A program made the position numbers and the translations under genes. A stretch of DNA of 64,000 nt from Ciona savignyi (taxonomy: Eukaryota; Chordata; Ascidiacea; Phlebobranchia; Cionidae): positions 442,084 through 506,083 of the forward strand of contig CH003086.1 of NCBI GenBank assembly GCA_000149265.1. The letters run 5' to 3'. Shown here in pieces: positions 35,001 through 47,398 of the stretch; within the stretch, counting starts at the first letter, position 1, and each line of letters starts with the position of its first letter. The notes beneath the pieces were generated by a model, which was given only the letters and a program-made list of their open reading frames with translations, was not told the DNA's origin and made no database searches.

Positions 35001-37394
35001 TTTTGATACCTAGTAATCAAAATTGAACTTTGCTCATACCTAACACTGTGATGTCATACTTTTCTATATTTTAGAATCATTATATGAACATTATAGAAAC
35101 AGGTAATATGCATTATAAAGTTTAGCAATGAGTTTATGACTTCTGCAGGAAAATGCTGGAATAAAGGAGGCATTCTGCCACTCTCCAATGCAGTAGAATT
35201 ACTGGACACTGAAAGCCGGGTTCAACTAAAAAAGGAATGTGGTGGATTGCAAACTTTACTCAGAAACTATCATCAAGTAATTGTGTTATAATTAAGTAAA
35301 CCTGTGTCGTGTGTAAAATTTAATATTAGTATGACCAAGGATAGGGTACTCTTTATTCTTTGAGATGAAACAATGGGCATGTTAGTAAAACATTTAACAA
35401 TCGCAGGTGTTTAAAACATCGTTGTCACTTGTCTTATAACCTGATGGCTAAGACACAAACGACCAGCGGGCAGCTGATTAGATTCTACAACTTATTAGTT
35501 AACATTCTAACAAAACATGCTTTCAACAAGCAGCCTGGAGGTTTATCAGTTGTGGAAAAATGATTTGGAAAGTTATTATTTTTTGGTTCCTTTAATACAT
35601 TAAGGAAGATTAAAATGGATATGTCATTGAAATATGATACAAAAATTGGCAAAACTACAATAGTTAAAACAGGTCAGTAAAGAAACAAAAACAGATGAGG
35701 CCGTTACATTTAATATTAATAAATTTTACTTGTGGCAGAATGGGAAAATTTAATAAAAAGTGTGCCAGCAGGACTCGCTGCTACGGATGGAGCTAGCTTT
35801 AGACTTGTGTAGTGGAAAAAGAAAAAAACTTTAAAATGATATTTCACTAACATGTTTAAATGTGCTTAAGATACATACCAAAAAATAAAATTAAGAGCAA
35901 AAAAAGTAATACACTATATTGTACATTTATTGTGCTTAAACACAAGATCAAAGTTGGTTTTAAAGCATAGAGGCTCTTAGTCTTAGTGTTATTCTCACAG
36001 TATACATAAAACAAAATACAAAGAAAAGTTTAACAAGAAGAATAAAAAGTCTGTTTGAGGTGGAGCATTGCCAACACCCATTTTATTGATTTATATTTGG
36101 CGAAAATCGCAGCCACCAGCGAAAAGCAATCAATTGAACAGGGGAAAGTTGTTACTTTTTCATGCAGACTATACTGGTGGCACATATGTGTCTTTGGTTT
36201 CATTTAGGCTATACTGGTGGCACATACGTATCTTTGATTTCATTTAGGCTATACTGGTGGCACATACATGATTTTGGATAAACATTTTTAATTTTTCTGA
36301 TGATTGGCGTTCTCGTCCATTCCTGGATAAAGAAAAATATTGAATACATTTATACCGGTAACTATGATATTCTTGGGTGTCCATGCATTCATGCAACTTA
36401 ATTCCTTAGTGCATGATGATCAACAGTACTTTCATAAAAGTCTCCAAACCATTTAATAAGAATTTTATTTAAGCAACCGTCTTTACTGTTTCAAATGATT
36501 CTAAAACATTAAACAAAAACTCGGCAGTATATGGGTTTATTATTAAGTTTAGCTTTTACAATCGCTTGCTTGCTTTAGAGCAGTGGTCCTCAAACTGTGG
36601 AGATTATTACAGGTGATATGCCACCGACTTCGGCATACTTTTTTCAAAAACTTAACTTTAAAGGTAAGGGATAGAACCCAAGACGGTTGAAGAAATTCTT
36701 TCCATAGTAACAGTTAATTACACCCAATCAAATTTAACTTGATGGTATGCGAAAACTATATAAAAGCTCAATGGTATGAGAGAAAAAAAAGTTGAGAATC
36801 CCTTAGAGGGTATTTTATTGCCTGTATTGCAGCAAATTTTGCTTCCAGTTTTTTAAGCCTGGTACCGTATAAATGATAATAATCAAGTTGAGAAAAGTTA
36901 TATAAATTTACTTTTTGGGCTAAATATGTTACATTAAAATAAAAAATTAAGCTTCATTAAGGATGGAATCCCTTTATGTACTCAAAGGAAGCTTAGTGGA
37001 AAAGTTATACTGTTTCTTGTATAAAAGTGCTATTCTACATAGTTTTAAACCAGGCAAACATGTGTGATATTTGAAACCCAAATTAATATTTTATGTGGTT
37101 TACAAACTTATTTTTTTCTGAACCAGATTTAAAATGTTATTTTAGTTTAAAACTATAAAATATTATAAAATTCGTTTTATAATGTAAGTTTTTTTTTAGA
37201 TATTTGAAGTTAAAGGTGGAAATGTTGAACTTCGAGACTGGTCTTGCAAACAAATAAAAAAGAAAAAAAAGAACAAAAACCTATCAAATGCTGGTTCAGC
37301 CATCAAAACGAAACAATGCTGGTTTTTTAACAACCATCCAGATGGTTGTCCAAGAACTGATGTAAACTGCACTTTTATTCATGGCAATAAATAA
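32078..37394 (+). CDS. TRMT44: tRNA (uracil-2'-O-)-methyltransferase, Um44 type
   Basis: The family uses S-adenosylmethionine to methylate the 2'-hydroxyl of U44 in serine tRNAs. Seven exons join in phase: 32078-32815, 32902-33078, 33204-33379, 34036-34219, 34405-34654, 35149-35276 and 37200-37394, giving 615 residues. Exon 1 is a poorly conserved N-terminal region of about 246 residues. The methyltransferase core begins with MWPEVTDPQKYVYEDIAIA, then the SAM motif FIDLGCGNG (287-295), WLLGNHSDELTPWIP, YWVLPCCFFDF and MRIPSTKRVCYVG. The C-terminus keeps LKKECGGLQTLLRNYHQ and ends in a CCCH-like zinc finger (CWFF.NHPDGC, then C and H) as in the human enzyme. The last intron (35277-37199) is long and carries a minisatellite and a hAT MITE. 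It may be co-transcribed with DCAF10. Confidence 0.94.
36159..36275. repeat. 40-bp minisatellite, three units, in TRMT44 intron
   Basis: CTATACTGGTGGCACATA begins at 36169, 36209 and 36249, with CTTTG.TTTCATTTAGG joining units. The period is exactly 40 bp. Confidence 0.88.
36581..36801. mobile_element. Degraded hAT-type MITE in TRMT44 intron
   Basis: The left end, CAGTGGTCCTCAAACT, matches the ends of the MITEs at 17756 and 18494. The right end, AAGTTGAGAATCC, is an imperfect complement. TTTAGAG before and CTTAGAG after suggest a worn target duplication. Confidence 0.6.
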
Positions 37395-38394
37395 ACTGGT
37401 GCTTTTACACTGTATAATTTAATAGTGTTAAGATTGGTATACCCTATATATGATATGGTTGGTGTTCAAATTATAAAACATTTCCAGGTGGTAGCGCATT
37501 AGTTTTAAAGGGAAAACGTTGCTAAACAAAAATTGTGATTTCTGTGTTGTGTATGGCTAAACTACAATATAGTTTAGTAACGAAGCAGCAATGGATCTTG
37601 AATTCTAAGGGGCTAAGAAATTAGTTTTCAACCAAGTGTGTCGATATGATAGAATGTTCATGGTTGCTTTCCATAAATGATAAAATGCAAGGGCTGTGAT
37701 TACACTGGCAATTGTCAGATTACCTTCTGACGATGTATGGGTTTTGTTTCAAAGATACAACACATCTAATTCATATTTGCTTAGACCTTATTAAGTTAAA
37801 TTTAATTAAACTGTTACTTCTAATTTTTATAATAATAATCTTGGTGTATTGTGTATTTCTCCAAGAATATTATCCCAGATTTATCACAGCACATTTAAAT
37901 CATATAGTTTTAATCTAATAAATTATTTTTGTTTTATTCAAACAGGACATTTAATCTTAGAAGTATGCCTAAAAGAAGCTAAATTCTTAAAACAGATTTT
38001 CTTACGACAAGAATATCTCCTTTGTTGCAACCAACTGGTTTTTAGCGGGGTTTTGCCGGTGTAAAAGAAGGGGTAAACAAAGGTTAGGTATTTTATTGGG
38101 TTTTTACGCAAGGTGCAGCAAGGAAAAGCGTTTTACACAGGGCATAGCTTAGGTAGGTATAGGTAAAGGTTTTGAGAGAGCGGGTAGTCCAAGCGAGGAC
38201 CAACCAAATTGCTCTCTGATAATATGAAATCTCATACGGTTTATATAAGATGCATATCAGGAAACACATGTTTGTATACACGAGGCTTGGACCTCGTTAA
38301 TCAGAACGCGGGAAATAATTCATCGACTGGGCTGTCAGGAAACTAATCGCAATTTCCCTTGCACAAAATATGAACACATGGCATGGCGACCTAA

Positions 38395-38494
38395 NNNNNN
38401 NNNNNNNNNNNNNNNNNNNNNNNNNNNNNNNNNNNNNNNNNNNNNNNNNNNNNNNNNNNNNNNNNNNNNNNNNNNNNNNNNNNNNNNNNNNNNN
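38395..38494. other. Assembly gap, 100 N
   Basis: Exactly 100 consecutive N, the conventional placeholder for a gap of unknown size. Reading frames across it are meaningless. Confidence 0.99.
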
Positions 38495-38639
38495 TGAGGC
38501 GATTATGGATACGTGTGGGATTCCCACACCTTTGCTTGTCACCCTAAATTTTAGTCAACTATATAACTAATTACTGGTTCCCTTTGAATCCGATGAGATT
38601 CTATTTTGATTTTACGTTGTTTTCCATAGGCATGCCTGG

Positions 38640-38701
38640 TAGTTGGTGGTTGAATGGTAGAATTCTGCCACGCGGGGGGCCGGGTTCGATTCCCGGTGCA
38701 A
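38640..38701 (+). pseudogene. tRNA-Gly(GCC)-like pseudogene or SINE head
   Basis: The sequence follows tRNA-Gly closely: TTGGTGGTT.AATGGTAGAA (A-box region), then GCCACGCGG and the T-arm GGGTTCGATTCCCGG. About five bases before the anticodon GCC are missing, which breaks the anticodon stem, and the acceptor ends no longer pair well. It is therefore not a functional tRNA gene. Another repeat block precedes it and the common SINE head follows directly. Confidence 0.8.
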
Positions 38702-38705
38702 ATTT

Positions 38706-38790
38706 TAGTTGTTCGGCCGGTTGATCTAGCAGATAAGTGCGTCGCCTTTCAATCGAAAGGTTCTAGGTACAAAACTGGTCCTTTTAGAAG
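38706..38790 (+). mobile_element. SINE head fragment
   Basis: TTCGGCCGGTTGATCTAGCAG, then AAGTGCGTCGCCTTTCAATCG, AAAGGTT and AAAACTGGTC form the plus-strand head of the common SINE, cut off after about 85 bp. Confidence 0.8.
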
Positions 38791-39149
38791 ACACGTAGTA
38801 CAAGAAAAAAAATTAACTCTATATACACTCGTAGGGTGCCCATAATAAGGCATTTCTATATATTTAAAAAGTAAGTTCACCAGTAATCAGCACTACTACT
38901 ACTACAGTTTCTCTATTTGATATATGCTTGCAGAACAGCAAAAGTTTGGTGACACATTTTTTTGGATCTTTGTAATACACAAAAACTGAATGCAAGGTAC
39001 TCCAAAGAATATATCAGCTCATCTCGATTTGGCATGTTTAAAGTTAGATAAGTTAAAACAAAAAAATTAGAAAAAACATTTTTTTTAATGAAATAAAACG
39101 ATCTACTACAACAGTAGGTAATCTTGGTAAATTCAGCTTCAAGCGTTGA

Positions 39150-42100
39150 TTACAGAATGGTGCTTACACTGTCTATTGTCATTCTAGACTGTGTAGACCG
39201 CATTATACTGGAAGATCTTGGTTTTTGTACAGCAGTTGAAATGATTTCGTAATGGTTTGGGGCGTACGAGTTTGTTAGATTAGATGAATACACAGATCGT
39301 CTTGTTTTGCTTGAGCCCTGGTTTGCGGAAATTGGGTCCCGTTTAGAATCCTGGGATCCCTGATTGTGCCCCCATGGTGATGACGGCCATGAGGAGGAGG
39401 TTGTGATCCGGCCATCAGAAACACTCTTCATCTGATCCCGAGACTGATTTAGTGTCCGGCTTGACAATCCTGTTGTTAAGCGAACATCCAATGCTGCCAA
39501 GATCTTTGACGCTTGTCTAAAATTTATAACCAATGTTTTATTATTATAGATAAAACCTTGAAGCTGTAATCTATTTTATTTCAATGGGCCGGTCTAGAAT
39601 AAATATTTTGTACCTTGCCAATGGTCCGCCTCCTTTCTCTCTTTCCCTTAGTGCTCTTATTACACGTATGTCAGTAATGCCAAGTGCATGAAAAGTTCTC
39701 ATTATCTTGGGAAAATAATACCGTTAAAATGTCATCACACATCTGCATCTGTCATACCTGTAGTCGGACATAATCACTTGAGTCGAGACCCAACATTTCT
39801 ACAAGGGAACGAAGTGAACGGTCACTGCGTATTCCAGTAGCTGACATAGACATCACAGCTTGAGATCGAGTCTCTGGAAGCTTGTCATGAAGTCTCTCGT
39901 CCAATACTTCCAAAACTCTGCAAAGTAATACAATGGTTGGTGGAACCTGTCTACTGATATAACAGCAACTACCTACTGTCAAACGGCAATTTAGCCTTCA
40001 ACAGTTATCGACATGTAATAGACTGGGATGTTACACTTTTATCAAGGGGATTACCTCATGCCCACTGTTGAATCACCGGAGTTATTGCAGTGCGATGTAT
40101 ATGATTGAGTTATTCTTTCAGTTTTAATAGAACTCTTTCTCTGGATTTGGGGCATTTTAACCAAGTGTCATGCCCAAAGACACACTACCTGACTAAAAGG
40201 CCACTTGGTAAACTGCCAAGTGACCAGATTCAGATACTTTACCTGTTTTTAATCAACACATTGGTCATGACATTAAGGGCTATTGTATTAAAATAGTTTA
40301 TGACAATTGCAATAACAATCAGCATCTCCACAGATCAAAGGTTTTAAACTATCGACAACACAAAGCTGTAAAAACATCTTCTCTATCCGATGTATCTTTG
40401 CCTACCTGTTTCTCATGCCCAGGGAAGTGAGTGCTTCCGAAACCCCAACTCTGACATCTCTTTTTGCATCATCCCATAGTTTTTGTTGCAGTGTAATGAA
40501 AATGCTTTCTTCATCCATAATATTAAAAATCTGGAAAATAATAAGTGTAATAGTTTGAACCATAGGAAATAAAGAAAACGTGAAAATGAAACTAATGACT
40601 CCATATCAAAAACATTTTTACACAAAATACAACCAAAACACTCCAATGCTACGCTAACAGGTTATAAAATTATTTATTAAAAATGACCTTGGCTGGACCA
40701 CAGTGAGCTATAAGCAAGGCAGCCGACAATCTATCCTGCCATTTGGTAGCTTGATTCAGCTGGGTCACAATTGCTTTGAGTGTTGCTTCTTGACAGCAAT
40801 TAAGTTGGCGAGTTAATGCTTCTAGAGCTTGGGAATGCCAATTCCATTTGCTAGTGCTCTGTTGGGAGTTGTTCAGTCCTTATGTTAGGTTCTATAAAAT
40901 TATAACTTGGTTGGATTCACATTTGCATTTGTGCACCACTGGTATGTGTCTAATCACTACCATAATCCATACTCAAGACAACAAGTTTAGAACTGAGCCT
41001 TTGGTTTCTTCGAAAACCAACATGCTTTTGTTTATTTTTTAGTTTGTACATTTTCAGTTACAGCGACACATAGGAGTGGTTAACACCCAACATTTCATAT
41101 TCATCATTAAATAAAGGTTTTCCCATACCATAATTACTATTTTATATACTACACTGCATTCAACAGATTTTTTAATTTTCTTTTCATATTGTTGGAATAT
41201 TACTAGCATATAAAATATTCACAAGTCTTTATATAGCAGTGAGAATTCTACATTTTTAAGGAAGAATGATAAAAAATGATAGCTGAGTGGGAGCAAACAT
41301 ACAGATTTGTTTCAGTTAAAGTACTTTTTAATATATATTTTCGTTAATTATTATAATTTTTGATTATTGCAGCAAATTTGATCATCACTTCCCACAGACC
41401 TTCATGTACTAGTAGTATTATTAATATTTCTTATGGGGATAGGTAAATGATTATTAACTTGTGCAAATAAAGCATATACATATAAAAACAACTTAGAAGT
41501 ACTAAGCGTGAGCAGTTCAAATTACACACTAATCAGTACTGTAATGGCATAAACACTAGATGGCTATTTGTTATTGTACATTACATTGAGAGTTTAGGCT
41601 AAGGAAAACGGAAATCATACAATGAAACATATGTCGCACATTCAACATGTTCAATAATGATTATTTAGATATATGTCTTTCCTATAATATTAATAACATA
41701 ACTATTAAATTAATTAAAGATTAACTGTAAAATAACCAAGTCTCGCACCTCTATGACACTGAGAAGCTTAGTGCGTGCTATACTGGAAGATGTTACATCA
41801 CACATCCCACATATCTCTGCAAGACAAATGGCAGCTTGAAACGATATTTCATCATGTGGGTCAGGTGTTGTTGCTAAAATTTGAAGGACCTGTGCAAGTG
41901 TGAAAATTGACAATCAGAACGTCAAAATCAATTCACTTGTTTTATTTAATAATTAACAAAATTATTCTTGGTTAATAAAGTGTTGTGAAGAACCTTGGTA
42001 CACCGGCAATATCGTGGAAAGATGTGACTGATTATACAGTACTGTGCTTTGTCCAGATAATAATGCATCAGAACTTTGGTCGAAAGGTTATAGGTTTAAA

Positions 42101-45100
42101 ACCAGCTGTTAGCTAGTATGTTGTATACTTGTGTAAAGCTTTATGGACATAGCTTGAAGCCAGTGGTTTAAACAAAAACCTAATTAAACATTCTGTTGTA
42201 AGTGCATTAGATCTAGTAACCTGGCCAAACATAGTATCGTAGACTTGGGTGAGATTTAGATTAGTTTATTTTTGGTTGCTTCATGATGATAAGTAAAATA
42301 CAAAATTATTAAAAAAGGCATAATCACAGTCGTTTAATCACATCCAAAAAAGCAAGACCATTATAATAAGGCGTAAGTGTAAAGATAAATTTTGTTTTGT
42401 ATCAGTACTGCGTAAGTCACCTCAATTAATTCTTCCAGCTCTGGTAATTCACTAATTTTGTGTTTTAACAATCTGGTGGAACAGCTGCATGCGATCTGCA
42501 TAAGTATATCAAGTACCACATCCTCTCCTCCACTTTGTAGGTGTCCATTCAGTTCATTAATTGTGTTGCTGCTCCATTCACCTGACAAATATTTATTGTT
42601 TTTTCCATAGCATATTGTAAACTGATGTTGGAGCTTTTCCAAGAGTTAATAAAAATGTAATAATAACTTTATTTTTACTCCGCTGTGGTATGGTAGATAA
42701 TTGTTAACTAAAAACATTAGTTTTGTCTGTGTGTCCGACTGTTGCATGTGACTGTAAAAGATATTTCCGCCTTTTTATATTGAATGGTTTATACCAATTA
42801 AATTATTGTACTGTTTTTTTTTAAAAATACTCTACCTAGATTCATCAGGGCTTTTGTGATTTCAAAACGGACTTGTGTGTTCGTTTCTGTTGACATGACT
42901 TCCTGTAATATTGGTGTAATTTCTTCTGACGCAGTGACACCAAGTGTTGAAAGGGAGCGAGCCGCATAAACTTTTTCCTCCGGACGCATTGACGTAGAGA
43001 TCGTTTGGAGCAAATGCTGACATAAAGTAAAGGGTGGATGCATATGACATCGTATTTATCATAAATGGGAAGCCGAAATTAGTTGTACATGTGTTAGCAC
43101 TGGTCAATCATCAGAATACCAGTCTGTATGCAAATTTAATTTATATCGAAATTGTTGAATATTCAAGGCTATATTTAGTGAGTTACCCAAAAAACAATTT
43201 TCCCAAGAATTACAGGTTAATCATGTGGACGGTAATTTTTTTAATTTACCAACACAGTTTGAGGTACATAAACACCAAATAAAATGGTGGAAATTAACTT
43301 TCCCCACCCAAAGAGATAAACCGTGATCTTAAGAAGAAGTGACAAATTATTTGCTGCAAAATACTTATTATAAAAGTTTGTGAGTTAAAGTATCATTAAC
43401 TCAATTTTTGGAACAAGATGATATGATTTAACGAATTGTTAGTTTTTTGCATGTTACTCTCGTGTCATCTAGCCTATAGTTAACATTTTCAAGGGGGATA
43501 AGTTCTATATTTGTTGGAAATGACAATATTTACATTTAATCGATCCTTTTGAATTTTAGACAGCTCACAATTCCCAGATGACAGTTTTTCAACAAAACGA
43601 ACTGTAGGGGCAATTTTTCGGTATGATTGATTTGATGATACACTAGATGGCGTAATAAGATCTCTTGCAGATTGGTGGCTGGCAACATGAGGAAAAAATT
43701 TAGGCATTTTACAGCGCATAGGAATTTTACAATAACGCACAAAGATTCTACTCATGAACAAGGTAGCCATAAGAAACAAATTCCTCATATGTACACTATA
43801 TTCTAAATAAAATTGTTAATCCACAGTGGTCTAAAGGTTACAGTATAACAGGAGGCACCTAATACATGCTCCAGTAAAATCAATAAAACATTAAAAAATT
43901 GAAATATATCAAATAATGAGTGCACCACATAGCTCTGGTTACCGAACTGAAGAAATACAACACTAACATTTTAACCAATGCCGCTGTCCCACGTACGGAA
44001 TAAACTAGGTTAACCTCTCCTAAAATATTACCATTTAATGGTTTTATAAAACATAATGCAACGAACATTTGCTTTTTACGCTGCGAGATAAAAAGTCGAA
44101 GCTTAGTTTTGTTTAGCAAATCTCGCTGATTGACAATGGTTGGCTGTGAGGCAATTGAGTCAACATTTGGTCTTGCTCCAGACCAACGATCACACACGTG
44201 AGGATAATTCTTGCTCATGTTCTGAGATAAAAATATTTTAAAAATCTGTCTATTTTTAAAATTATTATGCATGTGTTGTTATTTTTAAAAAGAATGCAAA
44301 ATACAATTGCAACATACTTACAGCAAAGTTTATTTTTCTTTTTAAATTTTTTCATCACACTATAATATTGATACCTTTTAATATTGATTTGTAAATGTTA
44401 ATACATCTGTATTACATTTTGATATTGGTTAAAGATTTAATATTGAATTGATAAATGGTCTCATTAACTGTAGGTTAGTGTGGAAATAAGGATGAAACAT
44501 TTTTTTTAAAGCAATTGTTTTAATTACAGTGGCAGTGATTTTTTTATTATAAGTGGTCAAAAAAGTTCTTCGATGCTAAAACCACAATTTCATATATATA
44601 AAATACAGAGTATGAACATTACTTACTGTTCTAGTAAGCGGTATTATTTTCCCCGTGTCAAATTGAATGGGTTTTACAGAGCTTGAATTCAAACTAACAA
44701 TGCTGCTGACCGGTGTAGCCGAACTTGATATCTGTGCCAAACTACCAGCAGTAAGTGTCCTTGATTCTCCTGCGATAACTTTTAACAATAATCATAGAAA
44801 ATGCAGAGTGTAAGAGTGTTATTACATTAACATATAACAAACTTTCTCCTTTTTCCTGATTATAGATTACCTGTAACTGCACTATTGAAGAAATGTTCTT
44901 ACTAGTAAACTTATTTGGTATATAATTTACTCTCATAATTACTAATTGGTTATCAGAGATGATAACACACTGACCACTCTTGTAAAAATTTAGAATATAT
45001 TGTTTTAGCTCTGTACACTGGTAATTAAGTGGATGTCAAATGAAGATGTCTCTATATAACATAGCAACATAACAAATGTAAATCCATCCATATCATAATA

Positions 45101-46880
45101 TTCATAATTCTATTTAAACTTCTTTTACCTGACCTTCAACTAAAGCTCTGGTCTTCCCCACCCTGAAACAATATTTCATTATATTCGTTTTTCTATTTTC
45201 TTTTTTTTCTATTATAAAATGATTTTTGTTGCTAACTATCTTAGAAATATTACCTCTGCTTAGGTGACACCCATCTTGAGACACAGCAGTTCCAGGTGTT
45301 TTGGCTGGTGCTGGTTAAAACAATTTTTAAACGATCGAAATGTCAATTTGTACACATGTGTTTTACCTCTAAAAAAATGCATAAAACAAGAAGCCACTGT
45401 AATAAACTGAGTCATATATAAAGTATTTGGCCAGATTACCAGTATGCGACAACAATCATTTATAAGACATGGTTCATAATGGATAACTATTAGTTTATTT
45501 CTTTTGTTTTACAGTATGTGGTCATGGTAAAAATGTTTGGAATTTATTGTGAGAAATAGATCCACAATCTGTTACTTACATTGTCCCCTTTCTCTGCTTT
45601 GTGGTTTAGAAACCAACACCTCTAGTGAGTAATGTTCAAAACTTGTTGATAAATTTGCAGCTGCATAGATTTTATCATGAATACGATGCACTCTTTTTTG
45701 AATTCTTTCCAAATCATCTCTCTGTACATTTGTGAGGACTAAGGTTAGTTGTTGGTGTATGACTCTGTTGTACTTTGTGCTAAGGGCCTGGAGACAATTG
45801 GCTCCTTGGCTAAATCTGCAGCTCCAACACAAGATAAGTTATTTTCTGTTTATTGTAATGTGCTTATTAATCCAAAACTTAAGGAATTCAATGGGTTGTT
45901 CTATAATTAAAATAATTATCTAATGTATTTTAACAAATAACTAACCTTGTGTATTTTAAACATCTAGATTTAAATGTTACCAGATAAAGTGTGGTGAAAT
46001 CCAGTACAGTATTGGTAGCAAAACAGGAAATTATTAAAATATCAAATATCCTGAATGTCAAATAAATATTCTCTATACTGTTAAGTTAGCTAGTGGCATG
46101 ACAAATCAATTAAAATACCAAAATATCAAAATTTCCTTTCATGGGATCTTGCTCTGATGTCCACGGAAGTACAGATGGCCCTCCAGTGTCAGAAGAGAAG
46201 ATGTCAGGATCCACATAACTTGCTGGGATTGCTAATCCAATTTTGTGGTACGATAGTGGGTTGTCCTGTGCATGAAATTAAAAAAAAATTGTGAAGTGAG
46301 GCACTGAATAGTTTTACTGTAAAAAAAGGAAAAATAACAAGTGATAAATATGCTTAATATAAAAAAGCATGAAAAATAAAGGATTGCTACAACTGCCGAT
46401 ATTGTTATGCGCAGCATTTGTTATAAAATTATGAGTAACAAAAGGGTCAATTTGTTTGACCCATAAAAAAATCATGTATCTTACTTCTAGTAAGCAGCCC
46501 ATGTTCTCTGTGTATGACAGTCTATGGTGGCCTTCTTTCCAATATCTATCAGCTTCGTCATGATGTATTATCTGGTCTGCTGAAATACTGAATGACAACT
46601 TTACATTTTAAAGCCATATCCAGCCTTTTTAACAACTAACCTGTATATCCCGCTAATGTAACTGCTTTCTTGGAAACAAAGAACTTTTGGGAATCTGATA
46701 GCAGGATTGACTTGGGTGGAGATAAAAATCTATGTGAATCCTGTGTGGAAACAAATACTTTACTGAAAAACAAATGTTTAAATACATTCTGTAAACACGG
46801 GTAAGCCAATTTAAGTCACGAACAACGGACATTATTACCGAATAATTGCACACTACCTTATAATAGTAGTCTGTTGCCAT
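39150..46880 (-). CDS. HEAT-repeat protein, HEATR4-like
   Basis: Seventeen minus-strand exons join in phase to 823 residues: 46880-46857, 46740-46641, 46579-46485, 46265-46119, 45787-45580, 45310-45254, 44769-44627, 44221-44032, 43678-43569, 43016-42836, 42581-42421, 41889-41749, 40858-40688, 40530-40406, 39917-39758, 39705-39614 and 39516-39150. The N-terminal part has a conserved-looking block (DEADRYWKEGHHRLSYTEN, then IFSSDTGGPSVLPW). The C-terminal half is a run of helical HEAT-type repeats, for example EKVYAARSLSTLGV, EISFQAAICLAEICG, DRLSAALLIAHCG and RVGVSEALTSLG, followed by a Ser/Arg-rich disordered tail. HEAT repeats are scaffolds for protein binding. The combination suggests HEATR4, a poorly characterised protein, but this name is from memory of the family and not certain. 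The acceptor of exon 5 is chosen by phase. Confidence 0.75.
40058..40212 (-). mobile_element. SINE fragment in HEAT-protein intron
   Basis: It contains GTTGAATCACCGGAGTTATTGCAGTG.GATGTATATGATTGA-type sequence (read in pieces) and AAAGACACACTACCTGACTA. It is diverged and in the same orientation as the host gene. Confidence 0.6.
42068..42130 (+). mobile_element. Short SINE scrap
   Basis: GGTCGAAAGGTTATAGGTTTA, AACCAGCTGTTAGCTAG resembles the SINE B-box and following centre. Weakly supported. Confidence 0.4.
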
Positions 46881-47398
46881 TCCGTTATATTAGTTATACT
46901 GAAGCGTGGAATCGAAACTTATTTTTTTATCAAAACGGCAAAAGTCAGCTAATTTAGTTTTTGAGGATGTTTTTTAAACATGTTACAAATATTTGTCACA
47001 TTTACTGCGACATCTGCTATCAGTAAACGGTTGTTTAGCGGTTTAAAATTCATTAAAAATCACGTGCATTTAACAATGGGCGAAACTTGTTTAAATCGCC
47101 TTTCTTCCCTTTACATACATCGGATTTGAACTTGAATTATGTTGATGCTTTTTCTGAGTTTCAAAAATATAGGTGGCGTTTTCATAGGTTTATCACGTTT
47201 TAAAAAAATATTTTTTTACTTTCTATTTTTGGTCCCCCCTTATCCCGATCCTATATACGTCGCTGATCACTATGTTTCTTTAAAAAAAAATATTAAAAAC
47301 CCCGTTTACCAAACCAAATACAAACCTGTTGTAATTTTTTTTCTATTGGATTTGTCAGAGGTGTCAGTAACCCAGGTTTCTGTAAAACAATTATCATA
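46881..47398. other. Spacer between two minus-strand genes
   Basis: No gene or repeat was recognised. It holds the 3' flank of the coiled-coil gene and the presumed promoter of the HEAT-repeat gene. Confidence 0.5.

Larger units (their letters stand above)
37395..39149. other. Intergenic region with assembly gap
   Basis: No gene was recognised. It contains a 100-N gap (38395-38494), a tRNA-Gly-like pseudogene (38640-38701) and a SINE head (38706-38790). The gap may hide sequence of any length. Confidence 0.6.

Noticed and set aside
38297-38570. Frames running through the N gap
   Set aside because: They exist only because N codons are read as open.
38640-38701. Functional tRNA-Gly gene
   Set aside because: The anticodon arm lacks about five bases and the acceptor stem does not pair properly.
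43489-43788. Serine-rich frame overlapping HEAT exon 43678-43569
   Set aside because: A different frame (NLQEILLRHLVYHQ...) fits the phases of both neighbouring exons; the longer open frame does not.
45134-45172. Possible small exon of the HEAT-repeat gene with AG and GT borders
   Set aside because: It cannot be entered in the required phase from its AG without a stop. Skipping it joins the neighbours cleanly.
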